Both the position numbers and the translations under genes were made by a program. DNA of 64,000 nucleotides. It comes from Taxawa tesnikishii (nom. ined.). Lineage: Eukaryota > Ascomycota > Dothideomycetes > Dothideales. This document shows, piece by piece, positions 46,021 to 56,236 of the stretch. Within the stretch, counting starts at the first letter, position 1. Each line of letters opens with the position of its first letter. The stretch covers positions 1,116,001 through 1,180,000 of the forward strand of contig JAPDRO010000005.1 of the NCBI GenBank assembly GCA_030247885.1. Reading direction: 5' to 3'. A model generated the notes under the pieces. It saw nothing but the letters and a program-made list of their open reading frames with translations. It did not search any database and was not told the origin of the DNA.

Positions 46021-47852
46021 TCAAGTCTTAACACTTTTCAACCTGACCATGAGCGGGTGCTTCTCCCACAGCAAGAACACCTGCTGATCCGCCCAATCCC
46101 TGCTCTCCTCGCACAGCTCGAGCTCGAAGTTCAACAACGTGCTCACGAGCAACAGCCTGGCCTCATGGTACGCCAAATTGCGGCCCAAGCAGTTCCTCGG
46201 ACCGGTGCTGAACGGCTGGAGGCTGGCCTTGCTGTCGTCGACGAATCTGTCCGAGTAGTACCGGTGTGAGGGGGACAGCCAGCGCTCGGGAGCGAAGGAG
46301 GACGGATCGACGAAGTTGCCGGACGAGCGGTTCGCTGACAGTTGGTGCACCGATACGGTCGTGCCGCCGGGGACCCAGGATCCGCTGATTGCGGCGCCGC
46401 CGGCTGGGACGCGGCGGGGAGGCCGACGGGCACGGGTGGGTACAGGCGCAGACCCTCCTCCAAGCAGGCGTTGACGTATTCCATGCGCGCCAGGGCTTCG
46501 ATGGTGATGTCGTCCTGGTGGCGGAAGGTGGAGCGGATCTCGTCCATGAGGCGGGACATGGATCCGGGGTTTCGGAGGAGGTAGTAGGTCAGCCCGGAGA
46601 GCCAGGTGGCGGTCGTCTCGGTGCCGGCGGTCATGAAGAGGGATGCGTTCGAGTGCATCTCGTCTCTCGTGAGCAGTTCGTTGCCGGAGCGCTTGAGAAT
46701 CTGCGCCCAAAGGTCTGGCTTGGCTGTTTGACCTTTGGCGAGGCGGCGGTCGACCCGGTCGGCGGAGAATTTGAAATGCTCGGTCTGTGAAGGTGTCAAG
46801 GTGATGCCGTGATTAGGATGGCCGGGGAGACATTACCTGTGCTCCTCGCAGTGCTGGGAATGAGAGAACGAAGCCCATGAAACTCTTCATGTATGGGATT
46901 TTGCGGAGGGCGATGAACCGGGATCCAAGCTTGATGCTTGCGAAGATAGTCTTGACCCAGGGAATGTAGCTGTGAGCAACAAGAAATTAATCCCAGGCTT
47001 CTCTGATGAAGGGTTACAGGTAGGTAGCCATACTCAGAGCCCGCAAGCATTCCAAGCGGCTCGCCGAACGTAAGATCGCCCATGATGTCGAAGCTGTGAC
47101 AAGGTCAACCCACAATTCTCAATCCGGATGAGCATGGGTAACTGACGTGGTGAAGTTGAGGTACGAAACGAGGTTGAGCTTCTGACTTGGATCGTCTGCC
47201 TTCTCCCGCATCTTGTTCACCATCACGTTGGCCCATTCTTGAAACAGAGGTTCTTGTTCCTTGAGTGCTTTGTCGGAAAATGCGTGGGAAAGAACCTTCC
47301 TCATGCGTGAATGGTCCTCATCGTTGGCGACGATGAGTGAGGGGACATTGTTGACGCCCTTGGTATAGAAAAAGGATCCTTGTGGAAGCTCTGCTTGCCG
47401 CCGACACGGTGACCGTAAATGTCGCGCCTGGTACCTGTTAGCAAGACTCCGATGTGTTGTTTCGACAGCATTGAAAGGCAGATGAGCATACCAAGCCTGG
47501 GCGTCTGCGTAGCTTAGTTCGGTAGGTCCGACTCTGACAACCGGACCGTACGTTTCGTGAAACTTCTGCCGTGCAAAGGCCTCGTTTCCAACCCACATTT
47601 GTCGGATTGAAGGTAAGTTGGTGAGCGCCCACGTCTTTGGACCGGGATATCTTGAGAGCGGTCCAAAGTATGCAACGTATATCACTGATGCTAGCTGGTA
47701 AGCCAGATACTGTGCGCCGTCAGCTAGTTTTACATAGCAGATTGGTGTTGGCTACGGACAACGCCGATGAGGATGAACACAACGTTCCACCGGTCTCCAC
47801 TATACTGTCGCACTTTGTCGTCCAGACTGTTGACGAAGACTTGGGTAGACAT
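46021..47852 (-). CDS. Cytochrome P450 monooxygenase, two one-base frame breaks
   Basis: Membrane-bound haem monooxygenase, by eye nearest to fungal CYP65-like enzymes such as isotrichodermin C-15 hydroxylase. Exons complement(46021..46784, 46837..46969, 47034..47093, 47147..47427, 47492..47709, 47760..47852). An N-terminal anchor (VVFILIGVYLAYQLASVIYVAYFG) precedes RYPGPKTWALTNLP. The I-helix is AGTETTATW, the ExxR motif EEGLRLYPP, and the haem loop FSTGPRNCLGRNLAYHEAR carries the Cys ligand. Frames break in the AAAAA run at 47369-47373 and the GGGG run at 46416-46419; with both bases the gene is 517 codons (516 aa). Donors GTCCGT and GTCAGT are unusual. The neighbouring epoxide hydrolase on the same strand suggests joint action on an epoxide, but the substrate is unknown. 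Confidence 0.88.
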
Positions 47853-48577
47853 TGTTGTTATGGCGTTGATCCAAATGCGCTGCCGATGGTGAAGTGTCAG
47901 GACTCTCCGGGTCGTCTTATAAGACCTATTTCTGATGTAAGACGGACCAGAGGTTCGGAAGAAACGGCTTCAAATGTGACAGAGGATGTTGGTGGGTCTG
48001 AGTTATCTCACATGCATTATCTTTTATAGTATGGCCTATGATTACTGCCTAGACTTACGCCAATGGGTTCAATGCTGCACGATTTCATTAGGAAGTTTAG
48101 AGATGCAGCGGGGCTTGCATAGCTGCACAACTTAATGCAGAACTTGGCCTGGAAGAGAGCGGAGCAAAGCGGCCGTCTGCCGCCGTCTTGATGTTCTCAG
48201 CATCGTCGGGAGAATTCAGCCACTCACCGTCGCACGAAGCTCGACCTGCTTGGGTTAGCATCTATTAGAGTTACACAGAACGCGGAGCCCACAATCGACC
48301 GATAATCCGCGGCAGTGTACAGCGGAGCGCTTGTTCTCCGAATCAGGAGGCGAGAGTTGTGAGCTTTCGTGCGTGCAGTGTCCCTACGTCGCTACTGAGA
48401 TGTTTGCGTGGTATGGAGTGACATGATCACTCGTTCCGAAGACATGTCTGCAGCTCTGACTGACATGGTTGACAGCGGTTCATCCTAGGTTGTCATACTC
48501 GTCCAGAAGGTAACTACTCATACCCGTCTCCTCGAGCCAACCATACCATGCAACGATCGTGTTGCAACATATGTTGT
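47853..48577. other. Spacer between P450 and epoxide hydrolase
   Basis: P450 promoter and epoxide-hydrolase 3' flank. No gene recognised. Confidence 0.4.
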
Positions 48578-50025
48578 TTAAAGGATCTTGTAACAGCCAC
48601 CTCCTTCGCCAAACATGTTTCGGAGGTCAGATACAATCTCATGAGGCTGCTCCCAAGCCAGGAAATGACCGCCCTTGTTCTTCTCGCTCTGGAACGCAAT
48701 CGGTCCCATTACCTTCGCCCACGACCTTGGCACATTGCCAAGCTCTTTTGGAGCAAAGCAGAGGCCGAGTTTGACGTGAGGGATATGCCCTAGTGGGCGT
48801 GCTTTCAGATACTGAGGATCCCCGTGAGTTGCCTCGTAGTAAATGCGTGCGCTTGCGGCTGGACCGGCAGTAGAGAACCAGTAAATGCTGATCCACGTAA
48901 GGACCTCATCGTCGGTCCACGGATAGTCATCAGTCCAGTCGTGAAGCTTCTCGTAAATCCAGGCAAGGAGCGCCACCGGACTGTCCGCCATTGCATACCC
49001 TATCGTCTGAGGCTTGGTGGATTGCTCTTTGTTGTAACCATGGCCCTCCTCAGTGAACCACTTTCCACGCTCAAGATCTTGTTTCTCTCGCTCAGTGTAT
49101 GTCGTGAGCTGATTCTCGAGTGCAAGAGCAGGGTTCGATGCCCACTCCGGAGGATCAGCTCGAACCATGTTGATGTGGCTGGCCAAGCAAGCTGATGGGT
49201 ACAGCAATCCCATTATCCGTGTGATGTAAAATCCCCAGTCTAATAATGTCAATACGCTGGCCAGTCGCTGAAGAAGAGTCCGACAGAAAGGACTTGCCTC
49301 CGCCTTGAGTAACTGCAGAACTGTCAGTCTGCGCCTTTTCACATTGTATGCTTTACTACTCACCATATTTCTCATATCCAAGATGAAGCATGAGATTATG
49401 GCAGGTCTCCGCATATTTAGCCAGACCGAAACCTCGTTTCTTCACTCCTGCAGGGCGTTAGTGATCCACAAAGTACCTCGAACAAGGCGTATCTGACCCG
49501 CGGACCATCCGAAATTTGGCAAACTAGGTGCAACAACATGGAACGCCACTCCGTTGGACTCTATCGAAAGCTCATCGAGTATCTTCGTCACCTCAATGTA
49601 GGACCCAGGCTGCGCAAAATCAGCAAGGGAAGAGAAGGCTCTTAGATGGACTTCGCACATACCCAGCCATGGCAGAACAGCAAAGGAATGGCGTTTTGGC
49701 TAGAGCTCCGCTTGTGTAGAAAGTGAATGTCTAAGCTACCGTATCCATCCACGTTTATGGGCGCTCGAAAGTTGGGCAGTTCGTTGAGCTTCGCCTCTGC
49801 TTTTTCCAGTCAAAATGGTCTTTCCAGTAAGCTGTAAGGCGCTTCACATCCGGGAGTGGTGCACCCAAATCCCATCCGGCTTCTTCGAGCTGGATCTATC
49901 AGTAAATGGTCCATGCCGTGACACAGATACCGCAATACCTCGTCTGGAAAGGTAGCTAGTGCCAGCCTTTGCTTCAAAGCGTGCAGGCGCTCATCGCTTA
50001 CAGAGATAGTGTACTCTGTCGGCAT
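48578..50025 (-). CDS. Epoxide hydrolase (alpha/beta-hydrolase, EHN type), one-base frame break
   Basis: Opens epoxides to diols. Exons complement(48578..49239, 49298..49312, 49364..49447, 49498..49609, 49663..49889, 49939..50025), 395 aa. The EHN region contains [17 protein letters not shown] and [11 protein letters not shown]. The oxyanion loop is HGWPGSY, the nucleophile Asp is in [12 protein letters not shown], ring-opening Tyr candidates are in [18 protein letters not shown], and the catalytic His is in [11 protein letters not shown]. Exon 5 is only 15 nt (two bases, TQGG, one base) and is followed by a GC-AG intron (donor GCAAGT) that splits the codon of the nucleophile Asp. One base is missing in the TTTTT run at 49801-49805 (DWKK). 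Start at 50025 gives the usual short N-terminus. No signal peptide or anchor, so it resembles soluble microsomal-type fungal enzymes. Confidence 0.87.
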
Positions 50026-51357
50026 GATTACCGGCCCCGCCGGGATTAGTTTGAGTTGGGGATTCTGGCTCCCAATCTGGCGTCTCCTCCTCAGAACATA
50101 GAAGAAGACATGACCGTGCGAACAACAATTTTGCTTACTGTGTCTCACCTTTGTATGTTTCGTCTTGTAGACACCTCGAGCGGGGAAAGGGTTGCAACTT
50201 TCTGTGCTGATGTCCCAGCTGCGTGGTTGCGTCACGCCCGGAGTTAAGCTTAATAATACTTCTGCGCTTTACAATCACAGATCAGGAGTCTCTGCAAGTC
50301 AGCCCACACGACCACGACCTACTGCAGTAACCACTGCGACTTGGCCATGTCTGTTTCTACGCAGTCAGCTGAGTGTGCGAGAAACAGCTTTGAGAGATTG
50401 CACGCTGCTGATGCTCTTCGGCACTCGAACGCGGTAGGAGGGATGGGCCGATCTTTCATCGTTGCCCATCAGCCATGGGGAACCCGACAATTGTCAATAA
50501 CAACCCGGCTATGGAGAACCATTCCTCGGCATGTTATGCGGAAGGAAGGCGTTTCAGTGGTTGATGGGTCCCCAGGAAAAGCGATGATTCCAACCCAGCC
50601 AAACAAGCCCCGACCAGCGACCACGGAGCACTGGCCACTGGCCACTGACCATACCCAAGACGAACGTTTGGCTGGCGCGCGCGCCACATGATGCCACGCC
50701 GCCAACTCTACTTCATCGTCGGCTCGTCTCGTTCAGAGATTCTGATCCCACTTTCGTGCACTCAGCGCAGGTGGGTCCTGGCAATCTGAAAATGGTGTCA
50801 CTTTACATCCGAGGTAAAATCTGACGGAACACTCTCCAGCACCATCCATGTGGTGAACCTGGCAACCGCGGCATCCACAGCATTGTGCGCTGACTGATTT
50901 GGTGAAGAATAGATGAAAAGCCCTAGTGATCGACGTACGACTCATGGCCGCCTTCCCAATCGCCGTCTAAACCCTGACCTCAAAACTACGTATGCAGTTC
51001 CTGGAGGCGCAATTGACTCCGGTTAAGCAGGTGCTAAGGTTCGGTTGGCCTCTCGTTCGGTCCCAGTGAACATGGTCTGAGCCCGCCGTTTAGGGCGACC
51101 AGTCGAACGGTCAGTCGTTGCTGGCATTGCTTGTCCAAGCCCCCGGACATGGTTGTCCCAGCCGTTGGGCACGCAGAGACACCGATAGCATGGCGTAATG
51201 CTTCGTGCAGTGCATGGAATGCGATGATGTACAGGGGCAACGGAATTCACGGAGGGTCTTTAAACATATAAGGTAGGTCTTCGTCTACTACCATCAGAAT
51301 CGTCTCATTCACCCAGCGTCCTTTCACTCCTACCCTTCTCCAGCATCCTTCTTCAAG
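50026..51357. other. Intergenic, 1.3 kb, lipase promoter
   Basis: Promoters of the epoxide hydrolase (left) and lipase (right), which diverge. A TATA-like ACATATAAGG at about 51265-51274 lies some 90 bp before the lipase ATG. Overlapping short frames only. Confidence 0.45.
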
Positions 51358-52772
51358 ATGCGTTCTTCTACCGTTGCCGCTTCTCTTCTCTCAATCTGCG
51401 GCGCCGCACTGGGTGCGCCCGCTCCACAACCCGCTGCGGCTCCTGCTCCTACAGCTGCTCCGGTGCTTGAGGAACGTCAATTGCTCAGTGGTATTCTGAG
51501 TGCTGTCGCCTCCGGCGTCAACCAGGCCCTCACTGCAAACAACTTCGGTTCCATTCTTACTGCTCTTGAGTCCGCGAAGCCAACTGCCTCGCCGACAAAC
51601 GTTCAGGATGCTGTTTCCAAGCTGTCGTCTATCCACAACCAGGCTCAGCCTACCAACATCTACGACTACTCTGCACAGCTCGTGGCCAACGGATTGATTT
51701 CCAGCACAGTGTCTTCCCTGGTGGAGTCTATCGGTGGAGTGTTGACTGGAGAGAACAACATGAACAACAAAAATCCAAACCCACCGACCACCATCTATCC
51801 CAAGAAGAACTCGAGCGATGCGCCTTACGATCAGTCGGAGAGTGTTCTGCGTGGGGCCATCTACATCCCATCCACTTTCAATTCGCGCAACAGCTCTGGC
51901 CAGCAGCCCATTATCTTGATGCCAGGCACTGGCGACACAGGCTACACTACCTTCATTGGCAACTTCATTCCTCTGCTGCAGAACGGTAACCAGTTCAACC
52001 CTGTCTGGCTCAACATCCCTGGCTTCCTTCTCAACGACGCCCAGACAAACTCCGAATTCATCGCCTACGCCATCAACTACATCAACAGCATCACCCACAA
52101 GAAGGTGGCCGTCATCGCTTGGTCTCAGGGTAACATCAACACCCAGTGGGCCTTCAAGTACTGGCCTTCCACCCGCAACGTGACCACCGATCACATCGCC
52201 ATTTCCCCGGACTACAAGGGAACTGTCAACGCCAACTTCGTCTGCCCTGACGGCACCCCTGTGCGCCTTCCGTTCTGCAGCAGCAGTACCTCGCGACCAG
52301 CAACTACATCACCACTCTTCGCAAGAACAACGGTGACTCCGCATACGTCCCAACCACGACTGTATACTCTGGCTTCTTTGACGAAATCGTGGAGCCACAG
52401 CAAGGCACTAACGCGTCAGCGTTCCTGAATGACGCCCGCAAGGTCGGTGTTACCAACAACGAGGCCCAGATCATCTGTGCTGGTCTACCGGGTGGCAGCT
52501 TCTACACACACGAGGGCATGCTCTACAACCCTCTCAGCTACGCCCTCGCTATCGACGCTCTGACTCACGACGGTCCAGGCCAGGTCAGTAGGGTTGGCAC
52601 TGCGGAATGTGCCAACTACATCGCTCAAGGTCTTGACCTTGGTGATCTGCTTGTGACTGAGAACAGCATCCCTATCGCTGCCGCAGCCCTGGTGCTGTAC
52701 ACCCCAAAGACGCGGACTGAGCCAGCCATCAAGAGCTACGCTCTGTCCCCAAACGCCGCTCAATCTTCCTGA
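51358..52772 (+). CDS. Secreted CalB-like lipase, one-base frame break
   Basis: Extracellular alpha/beta-hydrolase related to Candida antarctica lipase B. No introns. A signal peptide MRSSTVAASLLSICGAALGA is followed by a Pro/Ala-rich pro-region of about 130 residues with a possible processing site EERQ. The oxyanion part is MPGTGDTGYTTF, the nucleophile Ser is in VAVIAWSQGNINTQW (CalB has TWSQG), the Asp in ISPDYKGTV, and the His probably in FYTHEGML. CAPSVLQQQYLATSNYITTL also matches CalB. The frame breaks at the CCCC run 52256-52259 in the DGTP-CAPSV stretch; with one C the gene is 472 codons (471 aa). Likely degrades esters or polyesters outside the cell. Confidence 0.93.
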
Positions 52773-54771
52773 AGAGTCGGCAACATATGCATGAAAGGCG
52801 TTGGGGAAGGGTTGCAGAAAAGAGTTTCCGGGATCTCGCAGGAATGAGTGCATTTGGGACATGTCACGAGGAAACGATTACGAAAGCTTTTCTGTACATA
52901 TAGTCTGATCAGTTGTAAAGTCTTTAATCGTAACAACTCTTTCGTTTTTATGCACTGTCATACTAACATACTACTAGTCGTTTTCGGGGGTTTATATACT
53001 TTTCACCATCGGCCAATGGGAGTTCTCTCTTTGGGAGATCTGCGTTGTCTATTCGGCATGACTCAGGTTAGATCAATCCCGTATCGCACTAACGCTAGTC
53101 GGACGTCTATCTCCACTCGGGCTTCTGTAAGCGACATCACCTTGGCTTGTTCTGCTGGGTGGAGGACTGGACGACGCTTGAGACACGAATGGCGACCGGC
53201 ATCTGGAGAAAGGAAAGAGACGTGGCGGGATCTCGCATGTGGATAGATGCTGAGGACCAACAATCATTCAATGGAAGACGGCTGTCTCGTATCCTCCTTG
53301 CCTTAGAAGCCTTGTACAGGCGCAGGCACGCAAAATGAGGCCAGATGTCCGCCTCTCGACGCATCTGAAGTATCGGCATCATTTGCGTTACGATAAAGCA
53401 AAACGTCATTCTTGATGATTAGAAGAGGGGTTGCTGGCATCGTTCTCTTGATGACTATGCGATCTTTCACATTGGAGGCTCCACAAACGGCCCTGTAATT
53501 CCTGGTTTCGCCCTGCGCATAGTGAGAAAAGTAATGTGAGTATGGCCAAACATGGATGAACATGGCCTTGACATTGACCCTGTGGGTTCGGCTTTGTACG
53601 GCTACTTACAACGCACGGAGCTATCGGTAATGAAGAGGACCGCATGGTGTTGTCGTATAGAGGATTCCTAAAAGCATTGACAAATGGCCTCATGAAGACT
53701 ACCGCAACGCAGGATGTTGTTAGTGTGAGCAGCACGAAAGGGGAAGTGAAGCCACGGATCCGAGCGCGCCAGCGATCATGTGCTCGATCTCGCAGCATAT
53801 GGCCACGAGGCGCCAATTCGGGTTTCCTTCGCTATACTCGAATCGCTTGCCTCTAGCAGCGATTCCCCAGCGATCTCCCGCTACTTCTCCCTTATCTGAC
53901 TCCACGTTTTGTCGGGACAGTAGACAGCCCTCCGCAAGGGGTGACCCCTAACAGACCCCTAACATAGCTTCAACCCTTGATGTGCTGACCGGCACGACGG
54001 ATGGCTGCATTGCCATAGTCTCGGATTATGAGGAACAGACTGCGGTTCGAGAGCATCAAATATCATCTCTTTTACGGTCCTCCATCTCCGCGGGCAGCAG
54101 AAGACGAAGGTCGGTGCATGGAGCTTTTCCGTATCCTAGCGACGTACGATCCCTGTAGGATTGAGGTAGTAATCTGTTCTCCTTACTGCGCATTTGCTGG
54201 AAGCAGTCCTCACGCGGCCAGCTCTCCTGCCTGTAGGGGCAGTGGCAAATTCGTTCCGGTAGACACCGCCTCCATTTGCTCACAGAACGCATCGTTGCCT
54301 CGCCTTGTATAGCGTCTTGTCGGTTCTGCGACGCATCCGTTGGGAACTTAGTAGTTGCTCCTGTAAATGGATGAGCTTTCACCCCAGACGCTCTCGATGT
54401 CTGCTTCTCCAAATCCAATCACAGAATCCAAGACTTCACTTCGCCCGCACGTATTGATACGTCATCAACGACAATAGCAGCCGCTGAGACGAGGTGCCTT
54501 CGCGTGCTGCTATTGTGCGGAACATAGGCCCATTGTGCTAGAATAGCGACACTAGATTAGCTTTTCTCAGGAAGGTAGGTATACATGGCCGCTCCCGATT
54601 CAAATTCTGCTTCCTTTCTCTCCGTTCATCATTTTCGTTTCTTCGTCGTTTCTTTCCGCCCTGCTCGCTGGCCGAAACCCACCGCCACCCGTTCATCTAG
54701 ACACGCCTTTCTGTTCCATATCGTTCTCAAGCTTCCCTCAAAATAACGTCTCAACGCGAAATCCTCATTAA
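52773..54771. other. Intergenic, 2 kb, nothing convincing
   Basis: The largest gene-poor stretch. Several short frames on both strands overlap and show no domain. The right end from about 54603 is T/C-rich (CTTTCTCTCCGTTC, TTTCTTCGTCGTTTCTTTCC), the kind of pyrimidine tract seen just before transcription starts of active fungal genes. Confidence 0.4.
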
Positions 54772-55622
54772 CACTTCAGAGTTCTGCGGCTTCCCAGCCA
54801 CCCCGAGTCTTCACTTGCCGCACAGCCCCTGACCTCTCACACAAGTCCGCTTCACTCGCCAAGTTTCGATAGCACCTTCCTCAACTGCATTGGTAACTAC
54901 TACTCTGCAAAAGCTTTTCTGCCGTCGACCTTGGCTATTCCAATTTCCCCTCTGGGCGCAAAGCGCAAGCCCTCCCACCTGACCGAGTGGGAAGAGGAAC
55001 CAGACGACGAGATGAAAGAAATGCGTGATGACGTTGGAGAGAAAACCGATGAAGACATCGAAAAGACCTACCAAGGCGAGCCACCAACGAAGAAGAGACG
55101 CAGGAGCAGAGAGGACTACGAGGTCGAGCACTCGACATCCGCAGACAAGACGCGTGTTGTTACCACTACCGGCCGAGGGATGTTCCGATGACCCCGATTT
55201 CCGACTTCACCGACGTCTACTCGCAGGATCTGCCATACACCCCACCCTCTCAGGTCTCGAGCGAAGTGTACAAAACCAGCGCGCTGCGCAAGCATGTCCT
55301 CGATGCTGCCGAAGGAACCGGTCGCGAGCCCGCCCAACCTGCCGTCGCCAACGCCGGTCCCAGCGAGACACAAGCCGTCAACGCGACTGCTTCCAGCACC
55401 GCATCGGGCGTTTCACTCCGCCACCCTCCCAATGTGCCTCAAGAAGCAGAATGACAAGGCCGCGCGAGTGCAAACGCTGATGGCTCCCCAAGAAGAGAAG
55501 GTCCAGAACGGGCGGCGGTGCGGGAGAAAGGCAAGGCGGCAGCGCAGAAGCTGGAGATGATGGAAAAGAAGCTTGAGGTGGAATTGCAACAATCGATTAG
55601 GGGTGCAACAAACAATCAACAA
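54772..55622 (+). CDS. Putative nuclear-type protein, unrecognised, structure unresolved
   Basis: Coding-like composition appears in pieces. One frame, open from 54772 with no ATG before 55012, reads GAKRKPSHLTEWEEEPDDEM, then TYQGEPPTKKRRRSREDYE, with a basic nuclear-localisation-like KKRRR. Around 55175 (GGCCGAGGG) it shifts to another frame giving RDVPMTPISDFTDVYSQ and TPPSQVSSEVYKTSALRKH; one missing base would join them. That frame stops at 55452, but a 59-bp intron from the GTGCCT at 55433 (branch CTGAT) would lead toward a coiled-coil-like end, KAAAQKLEMMEKKLEVEL, stopping at 55622. The T/C-rich upstream tract supports transcription. I do not know the family; start and splice plan are guesses. 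Confidence 0.4.
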
Positions 55623-56236
55623 TAAGATTGAAAGGAATAGATGACGACAAGACCCTGCAGCGGATTTCGCGCCAAGACGGGCCAGGGTCTTTCGCCTTTC
55701 ACATGTTCCTTGCTCTTGCGCAGCTGACCGTTCCGTTTCGTTTCGTGTCTCGTTCCGCCGCAGCACAGCAGTCGCACAAACACAAACAAGCTTCCACGCC
55801 CGCAATGAGCGAGGCCAAGGAGCTATACCAGCCCATGCGCCGCCGCTTTCCATCTTGGCGTCTGCCTCCTTGATTTCCTGCCCAGAATGCCAGGCAATGA
55901 GCATAGCTATACTTGTACAACTAGTACCAAAGAAGCTATGCTAAGGCGACGCGACGCGTAGAGTAAACCTAACTCCTTCCACCTTTTTGCTGCTGATGCG
56001 CCCATTTCCCAGATCTCCTCCTCCTCTTTCTGCTCCTCTTCCTTCTGCTCCTCCTCCTTCTGCTCCTCCTCATCGTCCATTCCACTCCGCTCCTTAGCTT
56101 GTCTCTGCTGTGCAGCGAGTACACGCACACGCTGTTACACAAGCCCTACAAACTACGGCCTCGTTAATACTCCATTCCACTGATCCTCTACTCAAAAACA
56201 CCTATACCTCGTAATACATAATACACAGCAACGGAC
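55623..56236. other. Spacer before the PhoD gene
   Basis: Holds a 15-bp-type tandem repeat (56010-56077) and probable PhoD promoter. A small minus frame over the repeat is discussed in the findings. Confidence 0.4.
56010..56077. repeat. Short tandem repeat, about 15-bp unit
   Basis: CTTCTGCTCCTCCTC-like units repeat about four times with small changes; on the minus strand they encode EEEQK repeats in a 73-codon frame. Confidence 0.7.

Noticed and set aside
54001-54060. Box-B-like GCGGTTCGAGAGC suggesting a tRNA
   Set aside because: No box A, acceptor or T-stem pairing around it.
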